In this document: positions 37,871 to 45,900 of the stretch, in pieces | Numbering within the stretch: position 1 is the first letter of the stretch | How the letters are laid out: every line of letters starts with the position of its first letter | From: Acetobacterium sp. | GTDB taxonomy: Bacteria > Bacillota > Clostridia > Eubacteriales > Eubacteriaceae | Direction of reading: 5' to 3' | DNA length: 64,000 nucleotides | Assembly (NCBI GenBank): GCA_028692885.1 | Contig: JAQUWM010000008.1 | Coordinates: forward strand, 1 to 64,000 | The notes under the pieces: generated by a model | The model's input: only the letters and a program-made list of their open reading frames with translations | The model's database searches: none | Told to the model about the DNA's origin: nothing | Translations under genes and position numbers: made by a program

Positions 37871-38689
37871 TCAATCCCAATTGCTCGGTCGGTATAAATT
37901 CGACGGAAGTTTGGTTTTAGCATTGCCCTGGGCAGCGTTGATCTGCATTTGTGTTAAAAAAAGACTGCCGCTTAAGTCGGTATTTTTGATGTTTGCGTCC
38001 CGCAAATCGGCACCCAGAAAATTAGTTTCTTTCAGGCTGCAGCCTGAAAGATTTGCCGCAATCATCAATGCCATACTAAAATCTCGGCCATTAAGATTAA
38101 CCCGTTTAAAGTTTTTACCAAAATAATCTTTGCGCTCCATTTTATCAAAAGAATCGGCCGCCAGTTGCTTACTTACCTTTTTTAGCACCTGGTTAACACC
38201 GGTTTGATAGTTTGTTAGATCAATTTGCAGAATTTCAGCCGGAGCCGATGCGGTCATTTTAATGTTTTCGACAATCAGGGCATCAACCTCTGCGCTGACC
38301 CGTTTATCCGTGACCAAAGACGACGCCTCTAATAAATACCAGGCCATCTGATGAAGTTGAAAAACAATCATAAAAACCCGAAAGATTTCATTTGCCTTTT
38401 CCGGATTGATTTTCCAATTTTCATTGGCATAACTGCTTTGGGTCACTTTTTGACCGGCTCCAAAACAATCATATGCCAGACAGCCTTTCATCTTTTTGTT
38501 GGCCAGCTGTGCATGGATATCACAGCAAAAGTCTGCCATTAAGTGTTTGCAGGGCACCCCGGCTTGCTTATTATCGGGAAACCCATCTGTTTTCATACAA
38601 TATAAAGCGACACAACATAGACCACTGCATTTTTCACAATCAATGCGCAGCGCCGCCGCTAAATCAGCGTATTTACTATTATTCTTCAT
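37871..38689 (-). CDS. Cys-cluster and pentapeptide-repeat protein
   Basis: 272 residues. The N-terminal third is Cys-rich (CEKCSGLCCVALYC, then FCCDIHAQL and CLAYDCFG), similar to the YkgJ-type metal-binding cluster. A helical middle follows, and the C-terminus has pentapeptide repeats (A/C-D/N-L-x-x: LNGRDFSMALMIAANLSGCSLKETNFLGADLRDANIKNTDLSG) that would form a short quadrilateral beta-helix. Function unknown; pentapeptide tails often mediate binding. ATG 38689 is preceded by GGTGGG. Confidence 0.75.
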   Translation of the reverse strand: MKNNSKYADLAAALRIDCEKCSGLCCVALYCMKTDGFPDNKQAGVPCKHLMADFCCDIHAQLANKKMKGCLAYDCFGAGQKVTQSSYANENWKINPEKANEIFRVFMIVFQLHQMAWYLLEASSLVTDKRVSAEVDALIVENIKMTASAPAEILQIDLTNYQTGVNQVLKKVSKQLAADSFDKMERKDYFGKNFKRVNLNGRDFSMALMIAANLSGCSLKETNFLGADLRDANIKNTDLSGSLFLTQMQINAAQGNAKTKLPSNLYRPSNWD

Positions 38690-38737
38690 CCTATCCCACC
38701 TATTAAATAGTCCGATCCTTTTATCGATCAGATCTTA

Positions 38738-38776
38738 TTATACCGTATCCCCTGAACTGATCACAACCGGTTTCAT
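38738..38776 (-). CDS. Tiny ORF with strong ribosome site (12 codons)
   Basis: ATG at 38776 has AGGAGG seven bases upstream and encodes MKPVVISSGDTV, ending TAA at 38738. It could be a leader peptide for the Cys-cluster gene 49 bp downstream or the scar of a deleted gene's 5' end. Real translation is likely given the site; function unknown. Confidence 0.3.
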   Translation of the reverse strand: MKPVVISSGDTV

Positions 38777-38828
38777 CGTGTTTCCTCCTGATCGGTCGAT
38801 TATGTTTGCTTTTTTATTATACCGTGCA

Positions 38829-38861
38829 ATTGTTGACAGCAGTATGGCAACAATCTATAAT
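38829..38861 (+). promoter_or_regulatory. Promoter and overlapping palindrome of the WYL regulator
   Basis: TTGACA (38833-38838), 17-bp spacer, TATAAT (38856-38861). An inverted repeat ATTGTTG-N12-CAACAAT (38829-38835 and 38848-38854) overlaps the -35 and fills the spacer, a placement expected for autorepression. Confidence 0.75.
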
Positions 38862-38893
38862 GATAATAATAAATTTGGGAAGGCGGCGATCCG

Positions 38894-39826
38894 ATGAAAG
38901 TTGACAGGCTTGTTAGCATTATTATGATACTCCTTGATAAAAAGCGTATCGGCGCACAGGAGTTAGCCGATCTGTTTGAAGTTTCACCCCGCACAATCTA
39001 CCGCGACATCGACACGATCAACATGGCGGGTATTCCTGTTCACGGAGCATCGGGAGTGGGCGGCGGCTTTGAAATTATGCCGCAATACAAGATTGATAAA
39101 AATGTTTTTTCGACTGCCGACCTTTCCGCTATCTTGATGGGGCTTTCCAGTCTTTCTAATATGATCCGAGGTGATGAACTGGTAAACGCCCTTGCGAAAG
39201 TCAAGAGTTTTATCCCTGCCGACAGAGCGAAAGACATTGACTTAAAAGCAAATCAAATCGCTATCGATTTAAGTCCGTGGATGGGCAACCGGAACATACA
39301 ACCCTATTTAGAACTTATCAAAACAGCTTTACAGGAAAGCAAGCTACTTTCGTTTGAATATGCAGACCGCTACGGAAATAAAACCGCACGAACAGCCGAG
39401 CCGTATCAGCTTGTATTAAAAAGTAGTCATTGGTACTTACAAGGGTATTGCCATAAAAGAAATGATTTTCGCTTGTTTAAACTATCTCGCACATCAAACC
39501 TACAGATACAAGAGGAATTTTTTACACCACGAGATTATCAAAAACCGCAATTAGATTTTACTGATATTTTGGTAACGATGCAAACAAGAATCAAAATTCG
39601 TATTCATAAATCTGTCATGGACCGGGTCCTTGATTATTGCTCTTATGAACACTTTTCGCCAGACGGTGATGAGCATTTCATTGTTAGTTTTCCTTTCATA
39701 GAGAACGAATACCATTACAGTATTCTTTTCAGTTTTGGGGATAAATGTGAGTGTTTAGAGCCGTTACATATCCGCACCGAAATGAAGCGTAGAATACATG
39801 ATATAGCTACCCTATACAAAAGTTAA
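38894..39826 (+). CDS. HTH-WYL domain transcriptional regulator (YafY type)
   Basis: 310 residues. N-terminal HTH_11 (RLVSIIMILLDKKRIGAQELADLFEVSPRTIYRDIDTI) and wing (GIPVHGASGVGGGFEI), then the WYL domain (LSFEYADRYGNKTARTAEPYQLVLKSSHWYLQGYCHKRNDFRLFKLSRTSN) and the C-terminal WCX region. WYL domains bind ligands such as nucleic acid or nucleotides and modulate DNA binding. The gene has its own strong promoter with a palindrome, so autoregulation is likely. Target genes are not evident; the Cys-cluster gene is divergent from it. Confidence 0.9.
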   Translation: MKVDRLVSIIMILLDKKRIGAQELADLFEVSPRTIYRDIDTINMAGIPVHGASGVGGGFEIMPQYKIDKNVFSTADLSAILMGLSSLSNMIRGDELVNALAKVKSFIPADRAKDIDLKANQIAIDLSPWMGNRNIQPYLELIKTALQESKLLSFEYADRYGNKTARTAEPYQLVLKSSHWYLQGYCHKRNDFRLFKLSRTSNLQIQEEFFTPRDYQKPQLDFTDILVTMQTRIKIRIHKSVMDRVLDYCSYEHFSPDGDEHFIVSFPFIENEYHYSILFSFGDKCECLEPLHIRTEMKRRIHDIATLYKS

Positions 39827-39893
39827 TACATGCAACCTGTCTTCCCGGATTAACTTAACGAGAATACCTGTAACCCGCATCAATAAGGGATAC

Positions 39894-39928
39894 TTGCCTC
39901 GTTATGCGATTTTAACATAACGAGGCAA
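39894..39928 (+). terminator. Hairpin after the WYL gene
   Basis: TTGCCTCGTTATG and CATAACGAGGCAA, perfect 13-bp arms, 9-base loop. No T-run on the plus side. A third related stretch (CCTCGTTACG) follows at about 39979. Confidence 0.55.
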
Positions 39929-40011
39929 AATAACATTGAAAAGTCCCTCTAAACCTTAGTATAAAGGGTTTTCAAAATTCCTCGTTACGTGTTTCCGGGA
40001 ATGCAGGATGC

Positions 40012-40049
40012 AATAAAAAGGGCAAGACAGACGCCTTGCCCTTTTTATT
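40012..40049 (-). terminator. Bidirectional terminator after the GNAT remnant
   Basis: AATAAAAAGGGCAAG and CTTGCCCTTTTTATT form perfect 15-bp arms. A/T runs on both sides make it a strong bidirectional terminator. Confidence 0.85.
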
Positions 40050-40070
40050 CCGTTCCAACTATCAAACCGA

Positions 40071-40349
40071 TCAATGGACGGGTAGTATTTTTTTCATGTG
40101 GATAACTCTGGAAAAACCAGAACCTGAGGTAAATAAGCTAGTGTCTTCAACTTCCACAACAGCGAAGCCAAATTTTTCATATAACTTTTGCGCTTTCGGA
40201 TTTGTATCAACGACCTCTAAGATAACACTTTTGCGATTAATTGACTTAGCAAAATCAATAGTAGCATTTAATAGTTGCGTTCCAACCCCCATTCCACGTG
40301 CTTTACTTGAAACAACGATTGGACTATTGACACCGTTCGCTACTATGTG
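40071..40349 (-). pseudogene. C-terminal half of a GNAT acetyltransferase
   Basis: The frame encodes the GNAT acetyl-CoA site (SKARGMGVGTQLLNATIDFAK, R/Q-x-x-G-x-G/A) and the following strand-helix (VILEVVDTNPKAQKLYEKFGF), ending with HMKKILPVH. The N-terminal half (about 70 residues) is absent: upstream the frame closes at a TAA near 40350, inside the promoter of the divergent PadR gene. Truncated and probably not functional. A deletion or insertion brought the PadR promoter here. Confidence 0.75.
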
Positions 40350-40368
40350 TTACTATGTAGATGTAGTA
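40327..40368 (+). promoter_or_regulatory. Promoter and probable PadR operator
   Basis: TTGACA (40327-40332), 18-bp spacer, TACTAT (40351-40356). TACTA-N8-TAGTA (40351-40368) covers the -10, and ACTATGT is repeated at a 10-bp step. Fits PadR autorepression. Confidence 0.65.
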
Positions 40369-40396
40369 AGTATTACAGAATAGCATGGAGGTGATT

Positions 40397-40726
40397 GTGC
40401 TGGAAAATTTAACGGAAATGTTCAAAGGCCTACTTGAGGGTTGTGTCCTAGAAATTATTGGCTGTGGCGAAACCTATGGCTATAAAATCACGCGACAGTT
40501 GAATGCTCTGGGTTTCACAGATGTTGTAGATGGGACGGTCTACACCATTTTAGTGCGACTTGAAAAAAATAAACTTGTTGACATCGAAAAAAAAACATCT
40601 GATATGGGGCCGCCGCGCAAGTTTTATGTGCTCAACGATGCTGGGCGTAAGGAACTACAGAAGTTCTGGGAAAAATGGGCGTTCGTATCCTCAAAAATTA
40701 ATGCGTTAAAGGAGAATAAACAATGA
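40397..40726 (+). CDS. PadR-family transcriptional repressor
   Basis: 109 residues, almost only a PadR winged helix: FKGLLEGCVLEIIGCGETYGYKITRQLNALGF, then VVDGTVYTILVRLEKNKLVDIEK, MGPPRKFYVLNDAGRKELQKFW. The GTG at 40397 has GGAGG five bases upstream; the track ATG at 40385 overlaps that site. The stop overlaps the start of the first DUF1048 gene by four bases. PadR-DUF1048-DUF1048 operons normally control a multidrug-type ABC exporter. Here the exporter is missing except for a remnant at 41413. Confidence 0.9.
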   Translation: MLENLTEMFKGLLEGCVLEIIGCGETYGYKITRQLNALGFTDVVDGTVYTILVRLEKNKLVDIEKKTSDMGPPRKFYVLNDAGRKELQKFWEKWAFVSSKINALKENKQ

Positions 40727-41070
40727 AATTTTGGGAAGAAATCACCGGTAACGACATGACTAAAGAATTCAAAACTTTTGAATCGCAAGCCAAAAAGCTG
40801 CCGGCTGATTATCAAACGGCATGGGAAAAGATTAAAGCCAATCTTTGGCCGCACTCAGATTTTACCGGTCGCAACCTCATGCCAATTCTAGACGGTGTAC
40901 TTGGTCTGCTCGAAGAAACGGCGGCGGACGGTCAGAGTGTCCAAGAGGTTTTGGGTGACGATATCAAGAGCTTCTGTTCAGCACTGATCGGCGAAGAAGG
41001 GACAAAGTCTTTTCGCGACAAATGGCGAGCACAACTCAACAATACGATCGAAAAAAAATTAGGTAAATAG
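40723..41070 (+). CDS. DUF1048 protein, first copy
   Basis: 115 residues, helical, with the DUF1048 pattern: ESQAKKLPADYQTAWEKIKANLW, LDGVLGLLEETAADGQSVQEVLGDDIKSFCSALIGE. Overlaps the PadR gene by four bases (ATGA), so it is translationally coupled. Function unknown; known members accompany PadR regulators and ABC exporters. Confidence 0.88.
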   Translation: MKFWEEITGNDMTKEFKTFESQAKKLPADYQTAWEKIKANLWPHSDFTGRNLMPILDGVLGLLEETAADGQSVQEVLGDDIKSFCSALIGEEGTKSFRDKWRAQLNNTIEKKLGK

Positions 41071-41079
41071 GAGGCTAAA

Positions 41080-41409
41080 ATGAGAATCCAAGATATCATA
41101 GAAGGTAAAAAAGAGTGGCGGGCGCACATGGCACGTGTCAAAGCACTGCCGCAAGATTATCAGATTGTTTATAAAGAGATTCAGAAATATCTCTTTAAGG
41201 TCGGCCCTGTTGAGCTAACCGAAGGGATAGAATTACTCTCGGGAATTGTCGATCTTTTTGAAGAGGGCGCGGTTCCGGAGAAAGGTGTTCTTAAAGTGAC
41301 AGGCCCCGATGTAGCCGCTTTCTGCGACGATCTAATCAAAGATTCAAAAACTTACGCTGACATCTATCAAGCATCTGTTGCCCAGAAAGTCAACGATGCC
41401 ATTAAATAG
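41080..41409 (+). CDS. DUF1048 protein, second copy
   Basis: 109 residues, homologous to the preceding gene (ARVKALPQDYQIVYKEIQKYLF, LLSGIVDLFEEGAVPEKGVLKVTGPDVAAFCDDLIKD). GGAG precedes the ATG, nine bases after the first copy. The two copies are moderately diverged, indicating an old duplication typical of this operon. Confidence 0.88.
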   Translation: MRIQDIIEGKKEWRAHMARVKALPQDYQIVYKEIQKYLFKVGPVELTEGIELLSGIVDLFEEGAVPEKGVLKVTGPDVAAFCDDLIKDSKTYADIYQASVAQKVNDAIK

Positions 41410-41412
41410 GTA

Positions 41413-41490
41413 ATGATATCTCTGGCCACCCTTGCGTTGTACCTCGGGATTATAATTGTCACCTACATCTTATACCCTCATCATAATTAA
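41413..41490 (+). pseudogene. Remnant of an ABC exporter permease C-terminus
   Basis: Immediately after the second DUF1048 stop, 25 codons (MISLATLALYLGIIIVTYILYPHHN) read as the final membrane helix and tail of an ABC-2-type permease. The ATPase and the rest of the permease that usually follow PadR-DUF1048 genes are gone, so this is most simply the scar of an in-operon deletion. Confidence 0.5.
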
Positions 41491-41690
41491 ATGTCCACCG
41501 ATTTATAGTCTCACCAATAAGCCGAGACTATCCTGAATTTTTCAAGTACCTCAGACTGGTAATTTCATTTTGCTGGCAACAGAAAACGGGTTGCCAGTAA
41601 ACAATTAATATTGTCATTGACAACCGCTATTAATATTGTGTAAAATATAATTGTATAAAATTTACATAGATTAATTTAAGGAGAATTACC

Positions 41691-42140
41691 ATGAATATTA
41701 ATTTCCCAATCGAAAAAACTATAAAAAAGCGCTATAGTGTCAGAAATTATAAAGAACAGGCGATTGAATCCGATAAACAAAAGGCGATTGAATCATTTAT
41801 CGATTCATTAGAAAATCCCTTTGGGCCTCACATTGCGTTTCACACGCTTGATTTAAAATCCGGACCTACCGCCCAAAAGCTTGGTACCTATGGCTTGATA
41901 AAAGGCGCCAGCCGCTATATTGGTGCGACAATCACCCTAGAACCGATGGCATTGGAGGCTTTGGGGTATGAATTTGAAGCCTTAGTCCTTTATTTAGCCG
42001 ATCTTGGTCTGGGTACTTGTTGGCTGGGTGGCACTTTTAACCGTCAGAGCTTTTCTAATGCAATGAAAATAGAAGCCGGTAAGATTTTCCCGATCATAAC
42101 CCCCTATGGCTATGCGGCAGACCACAAGCATTTTAAATAA
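41691..42140 (+). CDS. Nitroreductase family protein, N-terminal half (split by nonsense codon)
   Basis: 149 residues of a TM1586-type nitroreductase: KRYSVRNYKEQAI at the start, EALVLYLADLGLGTCWLGG in the middle, ending IITPYGYAADHKHFK. A TAA (42138-42140) then interrupts the frame, and the same frame continues directly as KAMRKLIKADQRKEW into the second half. A single G-to-T change of a GAA codon would restore one protein of about 280 residues, like the intact paralogue at 50982-51830. FMN-dependent reduction would be expected of the whole protein; the halves are probably inactive. Perfect AAGGAG before the ATG, TTGACA at 41617. Confidence 0.8.
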   Translation: MNINFPIEKTIKKRYSVRNYKEQAIESDKQKAIESFIDSLENPFGPHIAFHTLDLKSGPTAQKLGTYGLIKGASRYIGATITLEPMALEALGYEFEALVLYLADLGLGTCWLGGTFNRQSFSNAMKIEAGKIFPIITPYGYAADHKHFK

Positions 42141-42146
42141 AAGGCC

Positions 42147-42533
42147 ATGCGAAAACTGATCAAAGCTGATCAACGCAAAGAATGGAACCAATTGTTTTTT
42201 TCTGATGACTTCCAGTCCCCGCTTTCAGAAGCTGCTGCCGGTGATTTTGCCTTCGCCTTGGAAATGGTGCGATTAGGACCCTCTGCATCCAACAAGCAAC
42301 CCTGGCGAATTTTATTAAACGATGGTGGCTGTCATTTTTATGAGTATAAAGAACCAGGCTACAGCAAAGCCTTTGGCTACGATATTCAACGGGTCGATAT
42401 GGGCATTGCTGCCGCACATTTTGATTTTGCCATGAAAGAAAGAAATATTGATGGTCATTTTGTCACCTCAGCACAACTCGAAATTGACTTGCCTAAGCAC
42501 GTGGAATATGTCTTCTCATGGATCAGGGCATAA
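42147..42533 (+). CDS. Nitroreductase family protein, C-terminal half (split by nonsense codon)
   Basis: 128 codons from an ATG two codons past the TAA of the preceding ORF and in the same frame. It contains the C-terminal flavin-site segment RLGPSASNKQPWRILL and the helix DMGIAAAHFDFAMKERN. The equivalent segment of the intact paralogue is RKAPSAGNAQMWRFG. AAAAGG stands only two bases from the ATG, so independent translation would be weak. Treat both halves together as one pseudogene, 41691-42533. Confidence 0.75.
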   Translation: MRKLIKADQRKEWNQLFFSDDFQSPLSEAAAGDFAFALEMVRLGPSASNKQPWRILLNDGGCHFYEYKEPGYSKAFGYDIQRVDMGIAAAHFDFAMKERNIDGHFVTSAQLEIDLPKHVEYVFSWIRA

Positions 42534-42594
42534 TAATCCGGCTGTAGACATCGCAACTGTGATTGTATGACGTGGGGCCGTTTTGTTTGTCATG

Positions 42595-42857
42595 CTACTC
42601 ACAATCCGATATATTGTTTTTATTCAATAAGCTTTGTGATAATTTAATCCCCTCTTCAATAATTGCTACCGACTTAGAACGATGATTTCCCTGTCTGACG
42701 TAATCTTCCTCATCCAGTTCATTAATAATATCAAAATCATAACCTTTCCAGGTTATGTCCAGATTCGTCCCGAAGCGGTCGCTTACATTAAACCGCGTTA
42801 ATATATCAATACCATTGCCAATTCTTTAATTGCGTTCTCTGGTTTGTCTTGTTCATC
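42595..42857 (-). pseudogene. Frameshifted remnant downstream of DUF1810
   Basis: Right after the DUF1810 stop (TGA) the same frame reads DEQDKPENAIKELA. A one-base shift near 42815 leads to NGIDILTRFNVSDRFGTN, LDITWKGYDFDIINELDEED and KSVAIIEEGIKLSQSLLNKN, ending TAG at 42595. This is clearly coding-like but is absent from the ORF track. Family not recognised. It may be a lost downstream gene or the lost tail of a longer protein. Confidence 0.5.
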
Positions 42858-43280
42858 TCAATTTTCGTCCTTATCCAGTTGATCGGCGGTGACTTCATCC
42901 ATCTGACCACCAAAGAATTTATCCAACACCGCTTTAAATGTCGGATTTCCATCTACCAGATAAAACAGCGTCATTGATGATTTCAGCTTCACATCATCAG
43001 GCCGGCCAAATACCGCATTGGCATCATGAGACTCAAGCTTCAACAGTTCCCCGGAAATTTCCAGCAAACGCGAACCCAACAGCGGATCGGCCATGTATGC
43101 CTTGGCTTCTTGGCGATTCGCGATGCCATAATACCGGGCCGTTTCACTTCGGCCCAGCCCTTTAAGCTGGGGAAAAATATACCACATCCAATGGCTGCGC
43201 TTGCGGCCACTTTTTATTTCTGTTAGTGCCTGTCCATAACTTTCTTCCTGGGCTTTGACAAAACGATCAACTGTATCCAT
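42858..43280 (-). CDS. DUF1810 family protein
   Basis: 140 residues. RFVKAQEESYGQALTEIKSGRKRSHWMWYIFPQLKGLG, then SRLLEISGELLKLESHDANAVFGRPDDVKLKSSMTLF and FKAVLDKFFGG are the DUF1810 hallmarks; length is normal. The family is cytosolic, of unknown biochemical function, and widespread in bacteria. AGGAG before the ATG. A 155-bp part of its 5' end is duplicated at 51842-51996. Confidence 0.9.
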   Translation of the reverse strand: MDTVDRFVKAQEESYGQALTEIKSGRKRSHWMWYIFPQLKGLGRSETARYYGIANRQEAKAYMADPLLGSRLLEISGELLKLESHDANAVFGRPDDVKLKSSMTLFYLVDGNPTFKAVLDKFFGGQMDEVTADQLDKDEN

Positions 43281-43412
43281 CGGTTGTTCCTCTCCTTTGT
43301 TTTAAGTATGCGACCTTTCATGACGACCAGATGATTTCTGCGGTGATCAGCAATCCGGCTTTTCATCCTTTCGCGATTTTGTGTTTCCTGGTTTACTCAC
43401 CCTTTGCTTTTT

Positions 43413-44423
43413 TCAGATACAAACAATCTGATTTTTACCTGTTTTTTTAGCTTCATACATGGCCGCGTCAACAATTTTAAACAGACTTTGATCTTGCCAA
43501 CTTCCCCGGGAGCAGCCGATACCAATACTTAAAGTAATCTCCGCAACTACTGCATAGCTACTATTTTGCACCGCTGTTCTGATCGCTTCACCAATATTCA
43601 ACGCCTGATCTAATTCCGTTTCCGGCATCAGGATGACAAACTCATCACCCCCCCATCGTGCCACAATATCGGTTTTCCGGGCGATTTTTTGAATTATGAC
43701 CGCAACCGATATTAATATTTCATCCCCGCTCTCATGACCGTATTGGTCATTAATGCTTTTGAAATCATCAATATCCATCAGCATCAAGGTGTAATTTCGC
43801 TTGAAGTTTTGAAAGCGCGTCTGTTCATTGAGCAAGGCTTCTTCAAAATAATGCCGGGATGATAGTTGCGTCAGACGATCCCGATTAATTAAATCAGTCA
43901 GTTCATCATAGGCTTGTTTTAAACTTTTTGTCTGTTGATCGACCATCTTTCTGAATAGGTGGGTTCGCTCTTCCAGTTCTTTTAGCGGAAAGGATTCCTC
44001 CTCTTCATGAACGTCGGTAGGAAACGATAAGTGCATGCCAACAATTCCCACTTTGTTGTCGACCCGGTGCATCACCATCAACAACCGCAAATTATTGAAC
44101 TTAACCGTTTGCTCCAGAATCTCGGTTTCCATATCCAGTTCCGCTACAACCAGAGCATTATCGGGATCAATTAATTGAAATTGCTTTTTATGAAAGCGCA
44201 CCTGAATGGGGTTAGGGGCAGATTCCATATCCTGTTGATAGAGCAATAAACCATCCCCGCGCGTATAGCATTTTTCCGCCAAACCGGTTCCAAAGCCGCA
44301 AAAATGTTCGCCAAACAGGACGGCCGTTTTTGACCAGTCCCGTTCCGTAAGATAGGCATTGATATATTGGTCGAAGTGTTTTTGGAAAGGGATAATCTTT
44401 TCATCTTCAATGGTAGCATTCAT
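43413..44423 (-). CDS. Cytosolic diguanylate cyclase
   Basis: 336 residues. The N-terminal 130 are a SnoaL-like/PAS-like sensor (HFDQYINAYLTERDWSKTAVLFGEHFCGFGTG...HRVDNKVGIVGMHLSF). A coiled coil (KELEERTHLFRKMVDQQTKSLKQAYDEL) links it to a GGDEF domain with intact active site RWGGDEFVILMPE. The inhibitory I-site RKTD sits five residues before the GGDEF motif, so product feedback is expected. No membrane helix. It makes c-di-GMP from two GTP and would supply the ligand for the riboswitch at 46999. Monocistronic. Confidence 0.93.
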   Translation of the reverse strand: MNATIEDEKIIPFQKHFDQYINAYLTERDWSKTAVLFGEHFCGFGTGLAEKCYTRGDGLLLYQQDMESAPNPIQVRFHKKQFQLIDPDNALVVAELDMETEILEQTVKFNNLRLLMVMHRVDNKVGIVGMHLSFPTDVHEEEESFPLKELEERTHLFRKMVDQQTKSLKQAYDELTDLINRDRLTQLSSRHYFEEALLNEQTRFQNFKRNYTLMLMDIDDFKSINDQYGHESGDEILISVAVIIQKIARKTDIVARWGGDEFVILMPETELDQALNIGEAIRTAVQNSSYAVVAEITLSIGIGCSRGSWQDQSLFKIVDAAMYEAKKTGKNQIVCI

Positions 44424-44630
44424 AACAGACTCCTTATCGTGTCGAAAAACATTTCTGTTTTAATCCTCCGGCAAACCAATTTTTGATCAACTAAAAGTCA
44501 AGCGGCAAATACCGTGATTATCTGTTATTATAACGGTTTTTTATTTAAATGTCTTGTGATTTTTCGCGTGTACCCAGCCGCGGTAAGAACACTACTTATA
44601 TCCGTAATACCAATAAAATGGTCGTCTGAA

Positions 44631-44661
44631 AAAACACCCCTGGCAGATTATCTGACAGGGG
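44631..44661 (-). terminator. Terminator after the Rpn-family gene
   Basis: CCCCTG-(G)CAGATTATCTG-CAGGGG nested stem close to the stop at 44672, followed on the minus strand by TGTTTTTTC. Confidence 0.75.
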
Positions 44662-44671
44662 CTCATTTTAA

Positions 44672-45712
44672 TTAAATTAAGTATTTCTCGATGGTAACGA
44701 GGCTGTCACAGTCCCAGATTTCATCGATGATCATTTCCAGAGTGATAACATCCAGTTGGCCAATTTTTTTCCGATAGTCAGCTGGCAAAACACCAAACTT
44801 TTTCGTTAACAGCTTCATCACTGTTTTTACCAGGGCTTTCGTCTCACCTTTTTCGATTCCTTTTTCGATTCCTCTTTCGATTCCTTCTTCACGACCTTGC
44901 TCGATACCGTCTTCATAGCCTTCTTTTCTTAACACTTCCGCCAATGTCATTGTCATTTCACTTCCTTTCGGATAATTCATATCGATTTGATAAATCATTT
45001 TTTCCAGTTCGTCTTTTGTCAGCTGGGGTCCAGCGTTAAAAACATAGCGCATAAACGTCTCGAAATACTCAATCCCAGTTTCCTGATCTTCTAGCTCATC
45101 CAGAGCCAGCGTGGCATTAAAAACGACCTTTAAAAGCTCATCACTGTTATTCTTGAAAATATCCCGGAATACCGATAATAAGATCCGCAATCGGGCTTCG
45201 CCCTTTATTTCTTCATCCGAAAAGGTTGAGAGATCATAGAGCAGATACTGATAATTGGGAATGAATCGTCGAACGTCCTCGGGGAGTTCCTCATACCCTC
45301 TGATCATCTCACCCAAACTGGTTTTGATTTTCCATTTATCCTTGCCATGATAGACCACCAAAGGGATCACCACCGGGATTTTCTGATCAAGTTCCTTTTT
45401 CATTTTCTGCTCCCAGATGCGCACCATATAGTTTAGCAGCTGAAAAGCCACACCCTTGCTGGAATAACTTTTATGTTCAAAAAGAAAGTAAACATACCCT
45501 TCTTGTTTGTTAATTGCGACTTGAAAAAGCATATCGGAAAAGACTTCCTGGAGTTCTTCATTGACAAAGCTGTCTTTTTGGAGTTCCAGGGTTTCCAAAT
45601 CGATGATCTTAAGAATACTTTCTGGCAGATAATTTTTTATAAAATCACTGGCTACTTCCACATTGGAGAAGGTCTCCTTAAAAAATTTGTCGTGGGGATT
45701 TTGTATCTTCAT
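44672..45712 (-). CDS. Rpn-family PD-(D/E)XK nuclease/putative transposase
   Basis: 346 residues. NPHDKFFKETFSN at the start, FSDMLFQVAINKQEGYVYFLFEHKSY (PD-(D/E)XK core with D, then E-x-K) and IPVVIPLVVYHGKDKW identify the Rpn/transposase_31 family. The C-terminal part has a Glu/Gly/Arg repeat (EGIEQGREEGIERGIEKGIEKGE) typical of these proteins and prone to slippage. Known Rpn proteins are DNA nucleases that promote recombination. AGGTG precedes the ATG. No terminal inverted repeats were found. Confidence 0.9.
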   Translation of the reverse strand: MKIQNPHDKFFKETFSNVEVASDFIKNYLPESILKIIDLETLELQKDSFVNEELQEVFSDMLFQVAINKQEGYVYFLFEHKSYSSKGVAFQLLNYMVRIWEQKMKKELDQKIPVVIPLVVYHGKDKWKIKTSLGEMIRGYEELPEDVRRFIPNYQYLLYDLSTFSDEEIKGEARLRILLSVFRDIFKNNSDELLKVVFNATLALDELEDQETGIEYFETFMRYVFNAGPQLTKDELEKMIYQIDMNYPKGSEMTMTLAEVLRKEGYEDGIEQGREEGIERGIEKGIEKGETKALVKTVMKLLTKKFGVLPADYRKKIGQLDVITLEMIIDEIWDCDSLVTIEKYLI

Positions 45713-45900
45713 CAGATCACCTGCCTTTGAAATTATTATACTTGATTGACCTTTAAAACGCTATTAAAAAGAATAACCCTCACCCTGATTTCTTAGGTTA
45801 ATAACTGGCCTTATTTTTATCGATGATTACGCTGAACACTACCTTAGGATCAGGAATCTGCTGGCAGGGTAGTCCCTGATAAGTTAAGTCATTAAGGTAA

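Noticed and set aside
44860-44905. Short tandem repeat that might be a microsatellite
   Set aside because: It encodes the Glu-Gly-Ile-Glu-Lys-Gly repeat typical of Rpn-family proteins, so it is part of the gene; slippage is possible but not shown.
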